DNA from: Chloroflexota bacterium
GTDB lineage: Bacteria; Chloroflexota; UBA11872
Direction of reading: 5' to 3'
Assembly: GCA_026708035.1 (NCBI GenBank)
Contig: JAPOVQ010000030.1
Span: 62,001 to 126,000 of the forward strand
Length of the DNA: 64,000 bases
Both the position numbers and the translations under genes were made by a program. Below the pieces are notes generated by a model. That model saw nothing but the letters and a program-made list of their open reading frames with translations. It made no database searches and had not been told where the DNA came from. Shown in pieces: positions 34,449 through 42,803 of the stretch. The number at the start of each line of letters is the position of its first letter. The stretch's first letter is position 1.

Positions 34449-35447
34449 CTAGGCGATCCCCCACGCCTGCCCGATCATCCGCGTGAGCCCCCCGGCAATC
34501 TCCGCGAACCCCTCATAATTCGGATGCACCAGGTCCGCCAGGTGCGACTCGTCGCCGGGGCCGATGAGACTGCAACCCTCCAGAACCGCGATGTTGGCAT
34601 CGCCGGCCGCAACCCGCGCGGACACCGCATGGCGAATGACCTCCCGGTACTCCTCCACACTCGCGCCGGATGCGTTTCGCTGGTGCAGCTCCGGGACGTA
34701 CCACGTGGGCGTGATGACGATGATGGGCGTCTCCGCGTGCGAGGCACGCACGACTTCGAGGAAGTCGGCGTAGATGCGGCCGAACTCCTCCGGTCCGGGA
34801 TGGCCGATGGCGTAGGTATTGATGCCGTAGTAGAGCGAAATGGCGTCGGCCGGCAGGTCGGCCACGATTCGCGCCATGCCGGGCTCGCCCCTGGCCGATC
34901 CACCGAAGCCCAGGTTGATGAAATCGGCGCCCAGCGCCCGAGCCACCCGTGACGGATAGGCCAGACCCGACCGCGTGGTCACGGCACCGTGCGTAATCGA
35001 GTCGCCGTGGAATGTGATGAACCTTGAAGGCCGTCTGGTCGGAGCCGAAAGGCTCGCGCCGGGCGCTAGACCCAACGACTTGAGCCGAACTTTCGAGTAG
35101 GGCGGCATGTGCAGCTCGACGTCATGAGTGCCCGTCATGCCCTGGAGCAGATCGGCGGTGCATGGACCGGCGTCGTCACCGCCGTCCGTGCCCGCGAACC
35201 GCCCGTCGACGTAGGCGTCGACCTTGCTGGCGCGGCTCGGTCGTTGCAGGTACTCGAGGTGCAGCGCCACGCGCGGGCTGTCCGTCTGAAAGACCAGCCG
35301 CACGCCCGAAGTCATCTCCGCGCGCTCCCAGGTGCCGGCCGGCAGGCTATCCCGATGCTCCTCCGGAATCCGATGGAGCAGCGCCCGCGGCGCACCGACT
35401 AGTCCCCGCATCTCGACGTCCGGCGACGGCAGCGCGATCCATTGCAT
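34449..35447 (-). CDS. SGNH/GDSL-type hydrolase with N-terminal beta-sandwich
   Basis: This 332-residue esterase-like protein has a C-terminal SGNH fold with block I TFHGDSITHG (catalytic Ser about residue 158), block II region FINLGFGGSARGE (Gly), block III YYGINTY (Asn), and block V DLVHPNYEGF (Asp and His of the triad). The first ~130 residues (GVRLVFQTDSPRVALHLEYLQ) resemble the jelly-roll domain of CE2-type acetyl-xylan esterases. ATG 35447 is preferred; the upstream extension runs into repeat DNA. A role in deacetylating sugars suits the setting but is inference. Confidence 0.85.
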   Translation of the reverse strand: MQWIALPSPDVEMRGLVGAPRALLHRIPEEHRDSLPAGTWERAEMTSGVRLVFQTDSPRVALHLEYLQRPSRASKVDAYVDGRFAGTDGGDDAGPCTADLLQGMTGTHDVELHMPPYSKVRLKSLGLAPGASLSAPTRRPSRFITFHGDSITHGAVTTRSGLAYPSRVARALGADFINLGFGGSARGEPGMARIVADLPADAISLYYGINTYAIGHPGPEEFGRIYADFLEVVRASHAETPIIVITPTWYVPELHQRNASGASVEEYREVIRHAVSARVAAGDANIAVLEGCSLIGPGDESHLADLVHPNYEGFAEIAGGLTRMIGQAWGIA

Positions 35448-35641
35448 GTCGACGACACCCTGGAAGCAGCCGGAGGCATAGTAAGCGCCGGTGGCCACGA
35501 GGAGCGCCCACAAGGGACGCCCCTACACGAAACGGCGATCCAAATCGGACCTTGCCGCCCGACCTGCGGGGCATAATCGCCGCGGACGGCGATCGCCTTC
35601 GCGATTCCGCGATGCGTCGATCCGAGTTGAAGGCCGCACCC

Positions 35642-36730
35642 ATGGCCATCCAATTGCGCAAGATTTGGCTCTCGGTTCACTCCCTGACCTGGCTCGCGTT
35701 GCCTCCCGACAGCCGCGAGCGCATGGACCGCAAGTGGAACCAATTCACTGAGCGCATCCCGCTGGCCTATCCGCTCGAGGTGCAGTTGCAGCGGGACTAC
35801 CAACGCGTGATCGATACTGCCGACGACGACGAGGCGATCTACTTTCTCCCCACGCACTTCGAAGCCGCCGACGAGATCATCGAGTACGCTGACGCGCGCC
35901 TCGGTCGGCGGTCCATGGCGTCGCGCGTCGAAGGCGGCGCCGAGGCCAAGGAACGGGCGCTCGGCGGCGACTTCTTGCAGGGCGTCGAAGACGACCAGCG
36001 GGCGGCCGTTCGCAACCGCGGGCTCGCCGACGGGGTGCTCACCGCCGACGAGCTAAGGCTGGACCGGGCTTCCCGCGATGCCGCTCCCAAGCTGCCCGCG
36101 GGCGGGTTGCAACAAACCGAGATTCGCGGTTGGATGCAGGCCAAGGCCTGGGGATTGGACCTGCTGGCCCAGGCCGAGAGCCGTGGACTCGAGTTCGACC
36201 CCGCGACAGTGGAGATGGAGGCATTCGGCGGCGACTGGTGCTATTGCGCCGCGAGCTTTCCGATTCAGATTGGGCGCGCGATGGGACTCTCGCACCCCAT
36301 CGAGCGGCGGTTCGATTTGATCAACCCGGCCGAAGGCCCCGTGCTACTGCAATCTGAAGTGGTCGAGCAGAACATCCCCCTGGCGGAGAACATTCGGCTA
36401 TTTGTCTGGCGATACACCGACTCGCACGGTCCGCGCTACGTGGCGCAGTTCTGGGAGGGCATCCGCGGGATCATGGAGCGCACCCACGAGGCCGTTGTCG
36501 ACCTGCCCGCCGATGCCGCGGAGATCGTCAACCTCTGGGGTTTCCCGGAGACCCGCGCCCGCGGCGTGGACACCCCGCCCCGGCAAGGACCGCTTCGACT
36601 CAGCGTCGGCTCCGGCGGCCACACGCCGATTCCGTCGTCGATCGTCATGACCGACGGCCGCCTGCCGCTCGACGAGTTTCGGGACGCTCTGACGTCGGCC
36701 GAGATTCGTGTGAGCCACTTGGGTATGTGA
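35642..36730 (+). CDS. Conserved-looking hypothetical protein
   Basis: This protein of about 362 residues was not recognised. It is soluble, with no signal or membrane segment. Notable parts: KIWLSVHSLTWLALPPDSR at the N-terminus, a charged helical central region, DWCYCAASFPIQIGRAMGLSHP with a C-x-C pair that could bind metal, and a C-terminal block IPSSIVMTDGRLPLDEFRDAL. GAAGG lies 8 nt before ATG 35642; an earlier in-frame ATG at 35612 lacks such a site. It is divergent from the SGNH gene. Codon use matches neighbours, so it is probably a real gene, but no function is proposed. Confidence 0.7.
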   Translation: MAIQLRKIWLSVHSLTWLALPPDSRERMDRKWNQFTERIPLAYPLEVQLQRDYQRVIDTADDDEAIYFLPTHFEAADEIIEYADARLGRRSMASRVEGGAEAKERALGGDFLQGVEDDQRAAVRNRGLADGVLTADELRLDRASRDAAPKLPAGGLQQTEIRGWMQAKAWGLDLLAQAESRGLEFDPATVEMEAFGGDWCYCAASFPIQIGRAMGLSHPIERRFDLINPAEGPVLLQSEVVEQNIPLAENIRLFVWRYTDSHGPRYVAQFWEGIRGIMERTHEAVVDLPADAAEIVNLWGFPETRARGVDTPPRQGPLRLSVGSGGHTPIPSSIVMTDGRLPLDEFRDALTSAEIRVSHLGM

Positions 36731-36797
36731 AACGCCAGTGCCATTGGGCTCGTCAGTGATTGGACACCCGATGCGCACCAAGCAGCGGGAGACGAGC

Positions 36798-37088
36798 ATG
36801 AGTGGCAATCCGGTTTTCTATCTCAGGCTGGAGAAGACCTACTACTGTCGCGGGTTCTTCAATGTCATTCGCGCATTCGCTCACCATGTAGGCGACGAGG
36901 GCCCCGTGACACTTGTGCTCTCAGGCAGCGGCCAGATTGCGGGGCAGATTAACCGTACGGCGAATCAGAATGGAACGCCCCGCATCATGGGAAACGCAGC
37001 GTTACGAAACTGGTTTCAGAGCAACTACTCCAGAGGCGACAGGGTGCCAGTCCGGTTCGATTCACCTCGCAGGCTGATCCTCGGATAG
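36798..37088 (+). CDS. Small hypothetical protein, possible nucleic-acid-binding domain
   Basis: This 96-residue protein has lower GC than its surroundings. It is beta-rich with FYLRLEKTYYCRGFFNV at the start and RIMGNAALRNWFQSNYSRGDRVPV at the end, a pattern vaguely like small B3-type or nuclease-associated DNA-binding domains. That resemblance is from memory and weak. ATG 36798 follows GGGAGACGAGC; a longer in-frame start at 36738 is also open. It sits alone between two unrelated genes, and the composition suggests acquired DNA. Confidence 0.5.
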   Translation: MSGNPVFYLRLEKTYYCRGFFNVIRAFAHHVGDEGPVTLVLSGSGQIAGQINRTANQNGTPRIMGNAALRNWFQSNYSRGDRVPVRFDSPRRLILG

Positions 37089-37133
37089 CGCACAGAAGCA
37101 GCACAGATTGAATTCGCTTGTTCTGGTCCTGGC

Positions 37134-37775
37134 ATGACCGAGCGTGTGTTCCTCACTAACGGACCTGCCGACGCGCCGGACCGCTTCGTGTTGGCCCACG
37201 GCGCCGGGTCGCCCATGGACAGCACGACCATGGAGGCCATCGCCACCGGAGTGTCCGCCGCCGGAGTACGCGTCGTTCGCTTCGAGTTTCCCTACATGCG
37301 CCAGCGACGCGACGGCGGTAGCCGCAGGCCGCCCGATCGCCAAGCCGTGCTTCTCGAGACCTGGCGCGAGGTCATCGACGCCTTGGGCGGCGCCGAGAGC
37401 CTAGTGATTGGGGGACGCTCCATGGGCGGCCGCATGGCCAGCCTCATCGCCGACGCGGTCGGCGCACGGGGCCTCGTGTGCCTGGGCTACCCGTTCCATC
37501 CGCCGGGAAAGCCGGAGAGACTCCGCACCGAGCACCTGGCCGACCTGCGCACGCCCACGCTCATCGTGCAGGGAGAGCGCGACGCGTTCGGTTCAAGTGC
37601 CGAGGTCGGCGGCTACGACCTCTCGGACGCAATTCGCATCCACTGGCTAGCCGATGGCGACCACTCGTTCGTCCCGCGCAAACGGTCCGGCCACACGACG
37701 GCTGGTCATCTCGCGACGACCGTCGCGGAGACGGCAGGATTCATCCAGTCACTGGACCGCGCAACGCCGGATTGA
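37134..37775 (+). CDS. Alpha/beta hydrolase, KANL3/TEX30-like family
   Basis: This 213-residue protein has the fold's sequence marks: FVLAHGAGSPMDS (oxyanion strand with the family HGAG), nucleophile elbow GGRSMGGRMAS with Ser at about residue 95, VQGERDAFG with the acid Asp, and DGDHSFVPRK with the catalytic His. This matches the compact dienelactone-hydrolase-like KANL3/TEX30 group. Family members are esterase-like with mostly unknown substrates. It is followed by an oxidoreductase 51 bp later and may share its transcript. Confidence 0.88.
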   Translation: MTERVFLTNGPADAPDRFVLAHGAGSPMDSTTMEAIATGVSAAGVRVVRFEFPYMRQRRDGGSRRPPDRQAVLLETWREVIDALGGAESLVIGGRSMGGRMASLIADAVGARGLVCLGYPFHPPGKPERLRTEHLADLRTPTLIVQGERDAFGSSAEVGGYDLSDAIRIHWLADGDHSFVPRKRSGHTTAGHLATTVAETAGFIQSLDRATPD

Positions 37776-37826
37776 GCCTGGCACCATACCGGACAGCGAG
37801 CACGCCGACCTGAGCAGGAGATCAAC

Positions 37827-38873
37827 ATGAAAACCTACCGCGCCGCCATTCTCGGCCTGGGCCGCATGGGCAACACCATCGACGACGAGATCCCGCCGTC
37901 GCGCGACTTCATGCTGCCCTATGGCTTGCCGGGGGCCTGTCAGGCTGCCGCGCAGCTCGATCTGGTGACGGGGTGCGACCTGCTGCCCGAGAAGCGCGCC
38001 AACTTCGGCGAGCGCTGGGGAGTGCCCACGGTTTACGAAGACCTCGACGAGATGATCGCCAAGGAGCAGCCCGACCTTGTCGCCATCTGCACGCGGGCCG
38101 ACGTGCACTCGGACTTGGCCGTGCGGGTGGCGAATGCCGGCGTGCCCATGATGTATCTCGAAAAGGCCATCGCCTGCTCGCCCCGCGAGGCCGACGACGT
38201 GCTGGCGGCCTGCCAGGCGCACGGCACCGTGTTCAACTCAGGCGTGCTGAACCGGTTCTCGAAGACGTTCGGCGCGGCCCGCGACTTGATCGTTCAGGGA
38301 CGCATCGGCGAGCCCAAGGCCGCGATCCAATACCCAGCACGGAGTCTGCTGCATGGCCACATCCATTCGGTCGACGCACTGTCCTATCTGCTGGGCGATC
38401 CCCGCATCACGCGCGTGCGCGGTGAGCTGCATCCCCGCGATCTTGAGATCGTGGACGGCAGGCTCGACGACGATCCGATGGCGACCTATCACCTGGAGTT
38501 CGAGAACGGGGTGGAGGCGTGGTGCATCTCCGCCGGCCAGCACGAGTTCGAGATCGTCGGGACCGAGGGCGTCGTGCGCACCCTGAACAACGCCGAGGGT
38601 TTGTCTCTGCGCGTCAACCAGCCCACCGACTCGTCGCGCCACCGCGAGTGGCACGCGGAGCCGCTGCCCGAGGTCGAGAAGTCAAGCTCGGTCGTCTCTT
38701 GCCTGGAGGACCTCATCGAGGCCCACGAGACGGGACGGCCGACGCTCAATCACATCGAGCAGGCGCACCACGTCACCGAGGCCTGCTTTGCCATCGCCGA
38801 GAGCCATCGCCAAGGCGGAGCATGGGTCGACCTGCCGCTGACCGACCGCGATCTCTACATCTATCACGTGTAG
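37827..38873 (+). CDS. Gfo/Idh/MocA family oxidoreductase
   Basis: This 348-residue protein has AILGLGRMGNTIDD as the nucleotide loop and YLEKAIACSPREADDV in the EKP position (Pro to Ala, Lys retained). HIHSVDALSYLLGDPRI contains the C-domain His and Asp. AGGAG is 7-8 nt before the ATG. Pro replacement in EKP is shared with the 1669-2700 copy. It is probably the second gene of a pair with the alpha/beta hydrolase. The substrate is unknown. Confidence 0.87.
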   Translation: MKTYRAAILGLGRMGNTIDDEIPPSRDFMLPYGLPGACQAAAQLDLVTGCDLLPEKRANFGERWGVPTVYEDLDEMIAKEQPDLVAICTRADVHSDLAVRVANAGVPMMYLEKAIACSPREADDVLAACQAHGTVFNSGVLNRFSKTFGAARDLIVQGRIGEPKAAIQYPARSLLHGHIHSVDALSYLLGDPRITRVRGELHPRDLEIVDGRLDDDPMATYHLEFENGVEAWCISAGQHEFEIVGTEGVVRTLNNAEGLSLRVNQPTDSSRHREWHAEPLPEVEKSSSVVSCLEDLIEAHETGRPTLNHIEQAHHVTEACFAIAESHRQGGAWVDLPLTDRDLYIYHV

Positions 38874-38954
38874 CAACCGCCGCCGTTCGCGGTGAGCCAG
38901 CACCGTTAGTGGTGAGCGCGTCGAACCACGAACGGCGCCCTGCGTCTTCGCTCG

Positions 38955-38980
38955 GAGCCTGCCCCGTACTTGATACGGGG
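38955..38980. repeat. Small hairpin element G, copy 1 (nested)
   Basis: GAGCCTG followed by arms CCCCGTA (38962-38968) and TACGGGG (38974-38980). It interrupts a family F repeat: where the other copy reads TTCGCTCAGGGCGAACGG, this one has the hairpin between TTCGCTC and CGAACGG. Confidence 0.65.
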
Positions 38981-39004
38981 ACGAACGGAGGCCGTGCCCG
39001 GTGG

Positions 39005-39026
39005 CCCAGGCTGCGGGCAGCCTGGG
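39005..39026. repeat. Palindromic repeat, family E
   Basis: CCCAGGCTG, CGGG loop, CAGCCTGGG, preceded by CGGTGG. A second copy with compensating changes (CCCATGCTG/CAGCATGGG) is at 39717-39738, preceded by the same CGGTGG. The arm changes preserve pairing. Confidence 0.65.
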
Positions 39027-39078
39027 AGCCTCGGCAGCGTCCGGTCCGGTCCCCTCTCCCCACCGCGGGAGAGGGTTA

Positions 39079-39105
39079 GAGCCTGCCCCGTACCGCGATA
39101 CGGGG
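39079..39105. repeat. Small hairpin element G, copy 2 (nested)
   Basis: AGAGCCTG with arms CCCCGTA (39086-39092) and TACGGGG (39099-39105), lying inside a family A repeat between GAGAGGGTTAG and GTGAGGG, which are adjacent in the intact copies. Confidence 0.65.
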
Positions 39106-39211
39106 GTGAGGGAGACGGCCGGTCCCACGCTGCACCTAGCGCGGGCCACCGAACATCCTTGGGATTGTCGGCGCTAACGGCGCACCGGCCCGCACCCGCA
39201 GTCCGCTTGAC

Positions 39212-39700
39212 CTATTCCTCGGCCGTTTGCACCGAATCACTCACGCGCCGGGCAAACTCCGAATCCATGTCGGCGTTCAAGTCTGGCGCCGTGAAGACCA
39301 CCAGATGCCCGTCGGCATCCCGAAAGTGCAAATCACGCGTGTTCCACGGCGTGCGGTTCGGCCCTTCGACGACGCCGCCCGTCTCGCCGGAGGCAAGGGC
39401 CGCCCTCGCGTCCAGGTCCTCGTCCCCGGCGGCGAACGAGACCCGCACGCCCGACGCCTTGTCCTCGGGATCGCGTCCCGGCACCAGCAGAATGTCCTGA
39501 TACCGAAACCGGCGCAGGTGGACCAGCACCGGATCGCCGTTCGGTCCCGGAAGCACAGCCAGCTCCACGAACCCGAGCCCATTCACGTACCAGTGCCGCG
39601 CCGCGGTCATGTCCGACACCTCGAACGTGACGAACTGCGGCATCACGTAGATGCCGCGGTCAATCGTCGTGCTCGGCAGCGAGGCGTCAGGCAAGGTCAT
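39212..39700 (-). CDS. VOC/glyoxalase superfamily protein
   Basis: This 162-residue single-module VOC (betaalpha-betabetabeta) protein resembles glyoxalase and bleomycin-resistance proteins. Seen: MPQFVTFEVSDMTAARHWYVNGLGF (first module with typical 'v.D...a..FY..lGf'), VLVHLRRFRYQDILLVPG, and DLHFRDADGHLVVF, the family's 'f.DPdGn..el' with Asp-Gly. The likely start is ATG 39700; an internal ATG 39643 just before the first strand is an alternative. Neither has a strong Shine-Dalgarno sequence. Substrate unknown. Confidence 0.8.
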   Translation of the reverse strand: MTLPDASLPSTTIDRGIYVMPQFVTFEVSDMTAARHWYVNGLGFVELAVLPGPNGDPVLVHLRRFRYQDILLVPGRDPEDKASGVRVSFAAGDEDLDARAALASGETGGVVEGPNRTPWNTRDLHFRDADGHLVVFTAPDLNADMDSEFARRVSDSVQTAEE

Positions 39701-39716
39701 TGCAGATGTTCGGTGG

Positions 39717-39738
39717 CCCATGCTGCGTGCAGCATGGG
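39717..39738. repeat. Palindromic repeat, family E
   Basis: CCCATGCTG, CGTG loop, CAGCATGGG between the VOC and ThiF genes, both on the minus strand. See the copy at 39005-39026. Confidence 0.65.
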
Positions 39739-39747
39739 AACGCGCTC

Positions 39748-40587
39748 CTACCCCGCGACGCCTGCCTCGACCGGCTGCGAGGCGCGGTCGCCGCCGGCGA
39801 AGCCGCAGAACTCCTCGTAGTCGATCAGCTCGGTGACCGTGGGGGAGTCGCCGCACAGCGGGCAGTCGGGGTCCCGCCGCAGCTTCAGCTCGCGGAACTC
39901 CATGGCCAGCGCGTCGAACAGCAGCAGGCGGCCGGCCAGTGTGTCGCCCGTTCCCAGGATCACCTTGATCGTCTCGGTCGCCTGGATCAGCCCCACCAGG
40001 CCCGGCAGCACGCCCAGCACGCCGGCCTCGGAGCAGCTCGGCGCCATTTCGGGTGGCGGCGGCGTTGGGTAGAGGCAGCGGTAGCAACCTTCGCCCGGCA
40101 CGAAGATGGTCGACATCCCCTCGAACCGCAGCACGCTGCCGTCCACCACCGGCTTGCCCAGCATGTAGGCGGCGTCGTTGACGAGGTAGCGGGTGGGGAA
40201 GTTGTCGCAGCCGTTCACGATCACGTCGTAGCCGCCCAGAACTTCCATCGCGTTTTCGGAGGTCAGCGGCTCGTTGTGCTCGACCACTTCCACGTCCGAG
40301 TTGAGCCCGGTGAGCGTCTCGGCCGCCGACCCGGTCTTGGGCAGCCCCACGCGGTCCTCGCGGTGCAGGATCTGCCGCTGCAAGTTGGAGCGGTCGACGA
40401 CGTCGAAATCCACCACGCCGAGCTTGCCCACGCCGGCGGCGGCCAGGTAGTAGAGCACCGGCGAGCCCAGGCCCCCGGCGCCAATGGCGACGACGCTGGC
40501 GTCCAAGAGCTTCATTTGACCGGCGACCCCAACCTCCGGCAGCAGCATGTGCCGGCTGTATCGCTGAACCTGCTCGACGTTGAACAC
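39748..40587 (-). CDS. ThiF/MoeB-family sulfur-carrier adenylyltransferase
   Basis: This 279-residue E1-like enzyme adenylates the C-terminal glycine of a ubiquitin-like sulfur carrier (ThiS, MoaD or a CysO-type protein). Seen: QRYSRHMLLPEVG at the N-terminus, ATP loop GAGGLGSPVLYYLAAAG, DFDVVDRSNLQRQILH, DNFPTRYLVND, and two Cys pairs CYRC and CPLC for zinc. The candidate catalytic Cys lies in APSCSEAGVLG. It lacks a fused rhodanese domain; a separate rhodanese gene lies 44 bp upstream in the same operon. No sulfur-carrier gene is visible in the window, so thiazole, molybdopterin and cysteine routes cannot be distinguished. Confidence 0.92.
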   Translation of the reverse strand: MFNVEQVQRYSRHMLLPEVGVAGQMKLLDASVVAIGAGGLGSPVLYYLAAAGVGKLGVVDFDVVDRSNLQRQILHREDRVGLPKTGSAAETLTGLNSDVEVVEHNEPLTSENAMEVLGGYDVIVNGCDNFPTRYLVNDAAYMLGKPVVDGSVLRFEGMSTIFVPGEGCYRCLYPTPPPPEMAPSCSEAGVLGVLPGLVGLIQATETIKVILGTGDTLAGRLLLFDALAMEFRELKLRRDPDCPLCGDSPTVTELIDYEEFCGFAGGDRASQPVEAGVAG

Positions 40588-40631
40588 GCGCCTACCCTCG
40601 TTCCTTAGACCTCACATGCGCCGTGCCGGCC

Positions 40632-40958
40632 CTAGTGGCCGGCGGGCGGCTCCTCGGTGTCGTAGCCGGCGGCTTCCCAGGCCTCCATGCCGCCCTGCAT
40701 GTTGTAGGCCTGGTTCAGACCCAGGGCGGTCGCCATCTGCGTGGCGACTCCGCTGGTCTGGCCGACATTGCAAATGAATAGGATCGGCTTGTCGGTCGGG
40801 ATCGCCTCGGTTGGACGCGCCAGGATGTCTTCGAGCGGCACGTACTCCGCCCCGGGCATGGCCGGAAACGGGAACTGTGTCCGAACGTCGATCACGCGGA
40901 CCTCGTCCTGCTCGACCAGCTTCTTGGCCTCGTGGACGTCGACTTCGTTGGAAGGCAT
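40632..40958 (-). CDS. Single-domain rhodanese-like protein
   Basis: This 108-residue sulfurtransferase domain shows VRVIDVRTQFPF (CH2A-type motif), a catalytic loop LFICNVGQTSGVAT with the persulfide-carrying Cys, and NMQGGMEAWEAAGY at the end, all diagnostic of rhodanese. It is first in a unit with ThiF/MoeB and probably supplies sulfur to the activated carrier, as the fused rhodanese domain does in MOCS3/Uba4-type proteins (inference). ATG 40958 was chosen; an in-frame GTG at 40985 is possible. Confidence 0.88.
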   Translation of the reverse strand: MPSNEVDVHEAKKLVEQDEVRVIDVRTQFPFPAMPGAEYVPLEDILARPTEAIPTDKPILFICNVGQTSGVATQMATALGLNQAYNMQGGMEAWEAAGYDTEEPPAGH

Positions 40959-41176
40959 CTGTGCTGCAGCCACGCTAAACCTCACCGCCGGGGAAACACC
41001 CGCCTCTTGTTGCGATCTTCGCGCCGCGCCCGCCGCGAGTCAATCCCCGCACGGCGGAGGCGGTGGATTCGGCGTGCGACCGACCTGCGGGAGAGCCGCA
41101 TGCGGCTTTTCTCACCAAGCGTCTCGGCCAGACGCGGCTATGATTCAGGGTGCATACCGCCCGGGCGGAGTCCACC

Positions 41177-42748
41177 TTGAACCCAGCCGACCTGCGGGAC
41201 CGCCTTGCCGAGGCCAATTTGCCGGACGAGGCGGCTGAAGCCCTGTCCACGCGCTTGGACGATTCCAAGACGAATTCCGCGAGTGTCGCGCGAGCCATCG
41301 GTCTGCCGTGGACGCCCGGCCACGCACGACCGCTCGCGATCGCCCCGGTGCAAAACGCCCTGGAGTCCGAGCACTTCGCGCCCCCGCAAGCCGTGACCAC
41401 CGTTGTCGAGCACGTAACGGCGCACGACGCCCAAGCCGCCGCTGCTCAAACCTCGCACGCTCCGCTGCGACTCCTCTGCCTACACGGACCCAACGGCGTT
41501 GGCAAGACAGCCGTCGCGCGATCCATGGCGCGCGCCCTGGACCGTCCCTGCGAGGTCATCGACCTGGCGCAACTCGGCACGGCCGAGGAAATCTGGCGGC
41601 GCGACGGCCAGCCGGGCGCGCTCATGGGCGCCGTTGAGCGGGCGCAATCCGCGGAGGCCGTGGTCGTGCTGGCCGGACTCGATCGCGCGGCCGAACGTTG
41701 GGGCGCCCAGGCCAGCACGCTCCTGGCGCGGCTGACCGACCCCCACCGCCGCGCCACCGTCGTCGACCCGTTCTTCGGCGTTCCGTTCGACCTGTCGCGC
41801 CTTCTCCTGGTTGTGACTTGCCGCTGGACCCAATCGCTCGCGACGGACGACCTGTCGAGACTCGATCTCGCGGAGTTCCCCGGTTTTCTGATCGATCAGA
41901 AAGCCGAGTTGGCCCGGCGAACCCTGATTCCCGCGGCACTCGCCGACCATGGGTTGACGCCCGACGCGCTGACGTTTGACGGCAACGCCCTTCTGGTGCT
42001 CATCCGGAGCTATACCGACGAGGCTGGCGTCGCTCACCTGGACGAGCTTCTGCGGCGCGTCGTTCGCCGGTCATTGGTCGACCGGGCGCTGCGCGGTGGG
42101 GACCAGGGCGTGATTGAGAGCGAGCATCTCTTCGATCTTGCCGGCCGGCCGCCTGTCCCGGAGCGTCCCGACCGCCGCGCGCAGCGCCGCGGTCGTACCG
42201 CCGCGCTGGTAGTTGACGAGCGCGGCGGCCGGCATGGCGCCGTGATGGCCGTGCTGATGCCAGGGCTCGGCCATGCGTTGGTTTCGGGGCAGGGTCGAAT
42301 CTCCATGCTGGACAGTCACGGCGCCAACGTCTCCGCAGAGTTGGCCGTCGTCACGGCGGCCATCCGCTCGCGCCTGTCGGACCTCGACGTGTCGGCGCGC
42401 TTCATGCAGGAATTCGACATGCAGGTGCATGTTCCGGCAAGCCGGCTCGCCGATGACTCCGGCTCGATCGGCCTTGCCGTATCCATCGCCATTGTGTCCC
42501 TCGGACGCGATCGCCCGGTGGACCCGGAACTCGCCTCCACCGGCAGCCTGTCGGTCGATGGTCGGATCGAGCCCACTGTCGCCATCGCGCCCAAAATGCT
42601 CGCGGCCCATCGCGCCGGCGTGCGCCGGATCCTGCTGCCGCGCGGCAACGAACGCGACCTGGACGATCTCCCGCCCCGAATCCACGACGACATCACCTTC
42701 ATTCCGGTGGACGACATCGCGCAGGCACTGCACGTCGCGCTGCGCTGA
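41177..42748 (+). CDS. Lon-like protein: degenerate AAA+ module fused to Lon protease domain
   Basis: About 523 residues versus about 780 for LonA; the N-terminal substrate-binding domain is absent. Seen: a Lon-type linker AIGLPWTPG, Walker A GPNGVGKTAVARSMARAL, then VVVLAGLDRAAERW where Lon has LLDEIDKM, so the Walker B Asp-Glu is gone. FFGVPFDLSRLLLVVTCRW matches Lon's 'VPFDLS..lFi.TAN' but lacks the sensor-1 Asn, and the aromatic pore loop is not recognisable. The C-terminal protease domain keeps the Ser (DDSGSIGLAV) and Lys (APKMLAAHRAG) dyad. TTG 41177 follows GGAG by 6 nt; GTG 41150 is an alternative. Proteolysis may be ATP-independent or the protein may have another role. Confidence 0.85.
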   Translation: MNPADLRDRLAEANLPDEAAEALSTRLDDSKTNSASVARAIGLPWTPGHARPLAIAPVQNALESEHFAPPQAVTTVVEHVTAHDAQAAAAQTSHAPLRLLCLHGPNGVGKTAVARSMARALDRPCEVIDLAQLGTAEEIWRRDGQPGALMGAVERAQSAEAVVVLAGLDRAAERWGAQASTLLARLTDPHRRATVVDPFFGVPFDLSRLLLVVTCRWTQSLATDDLSRLDLAEFPGFLIDQKAELARRTLIPAALADHGLTPDALTFDGNALLVLIRSYTDEAGVAHLDELLRRVVRRSLVDRALRGGDQGVIESEHLFDLAGRPPVPERPDRRAQRRGRTAALVVDERGGRHGAVMAVLMPGLGHALVSGQGRISMLDSHGANVSAELAVVTAAIRSRLSDLDVSARFMQEFDMQVHVPASRLADDSGSIGLAVSIAIVSLGRDRPVDPELASTGSLSVDGRIEPTVAIAPKMLAAHRAGVRRILLPRGNERDLDDLPPRIHDDITFIPVDDIAQALHVALR

Positions 42749-42803
42749 GTCCGGCTACAGCCACCAGCCGCGTAGACGGCGGCGGGCCTTGGCCTGAATT
42801 GGC

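Larger units (their letters stand above)
38874..39211. repeat. Intergenic mosaic of palindromic repeats
   Basis: This 338-bp gene-free stretch contains, left to right: a family F element (about 38884-38988, compare 54471-54532) interrupted by a small hairpin (38955-38980); a family E palindrome (39005-39026); and a family A element (39052-39112) interrupted by a second copy of the same small hairpin (39079-39105). No open frame here is credible. Several repeat types stacked in one gap suggest repeated insertion at a tolerated site. Confidence 0.7.
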
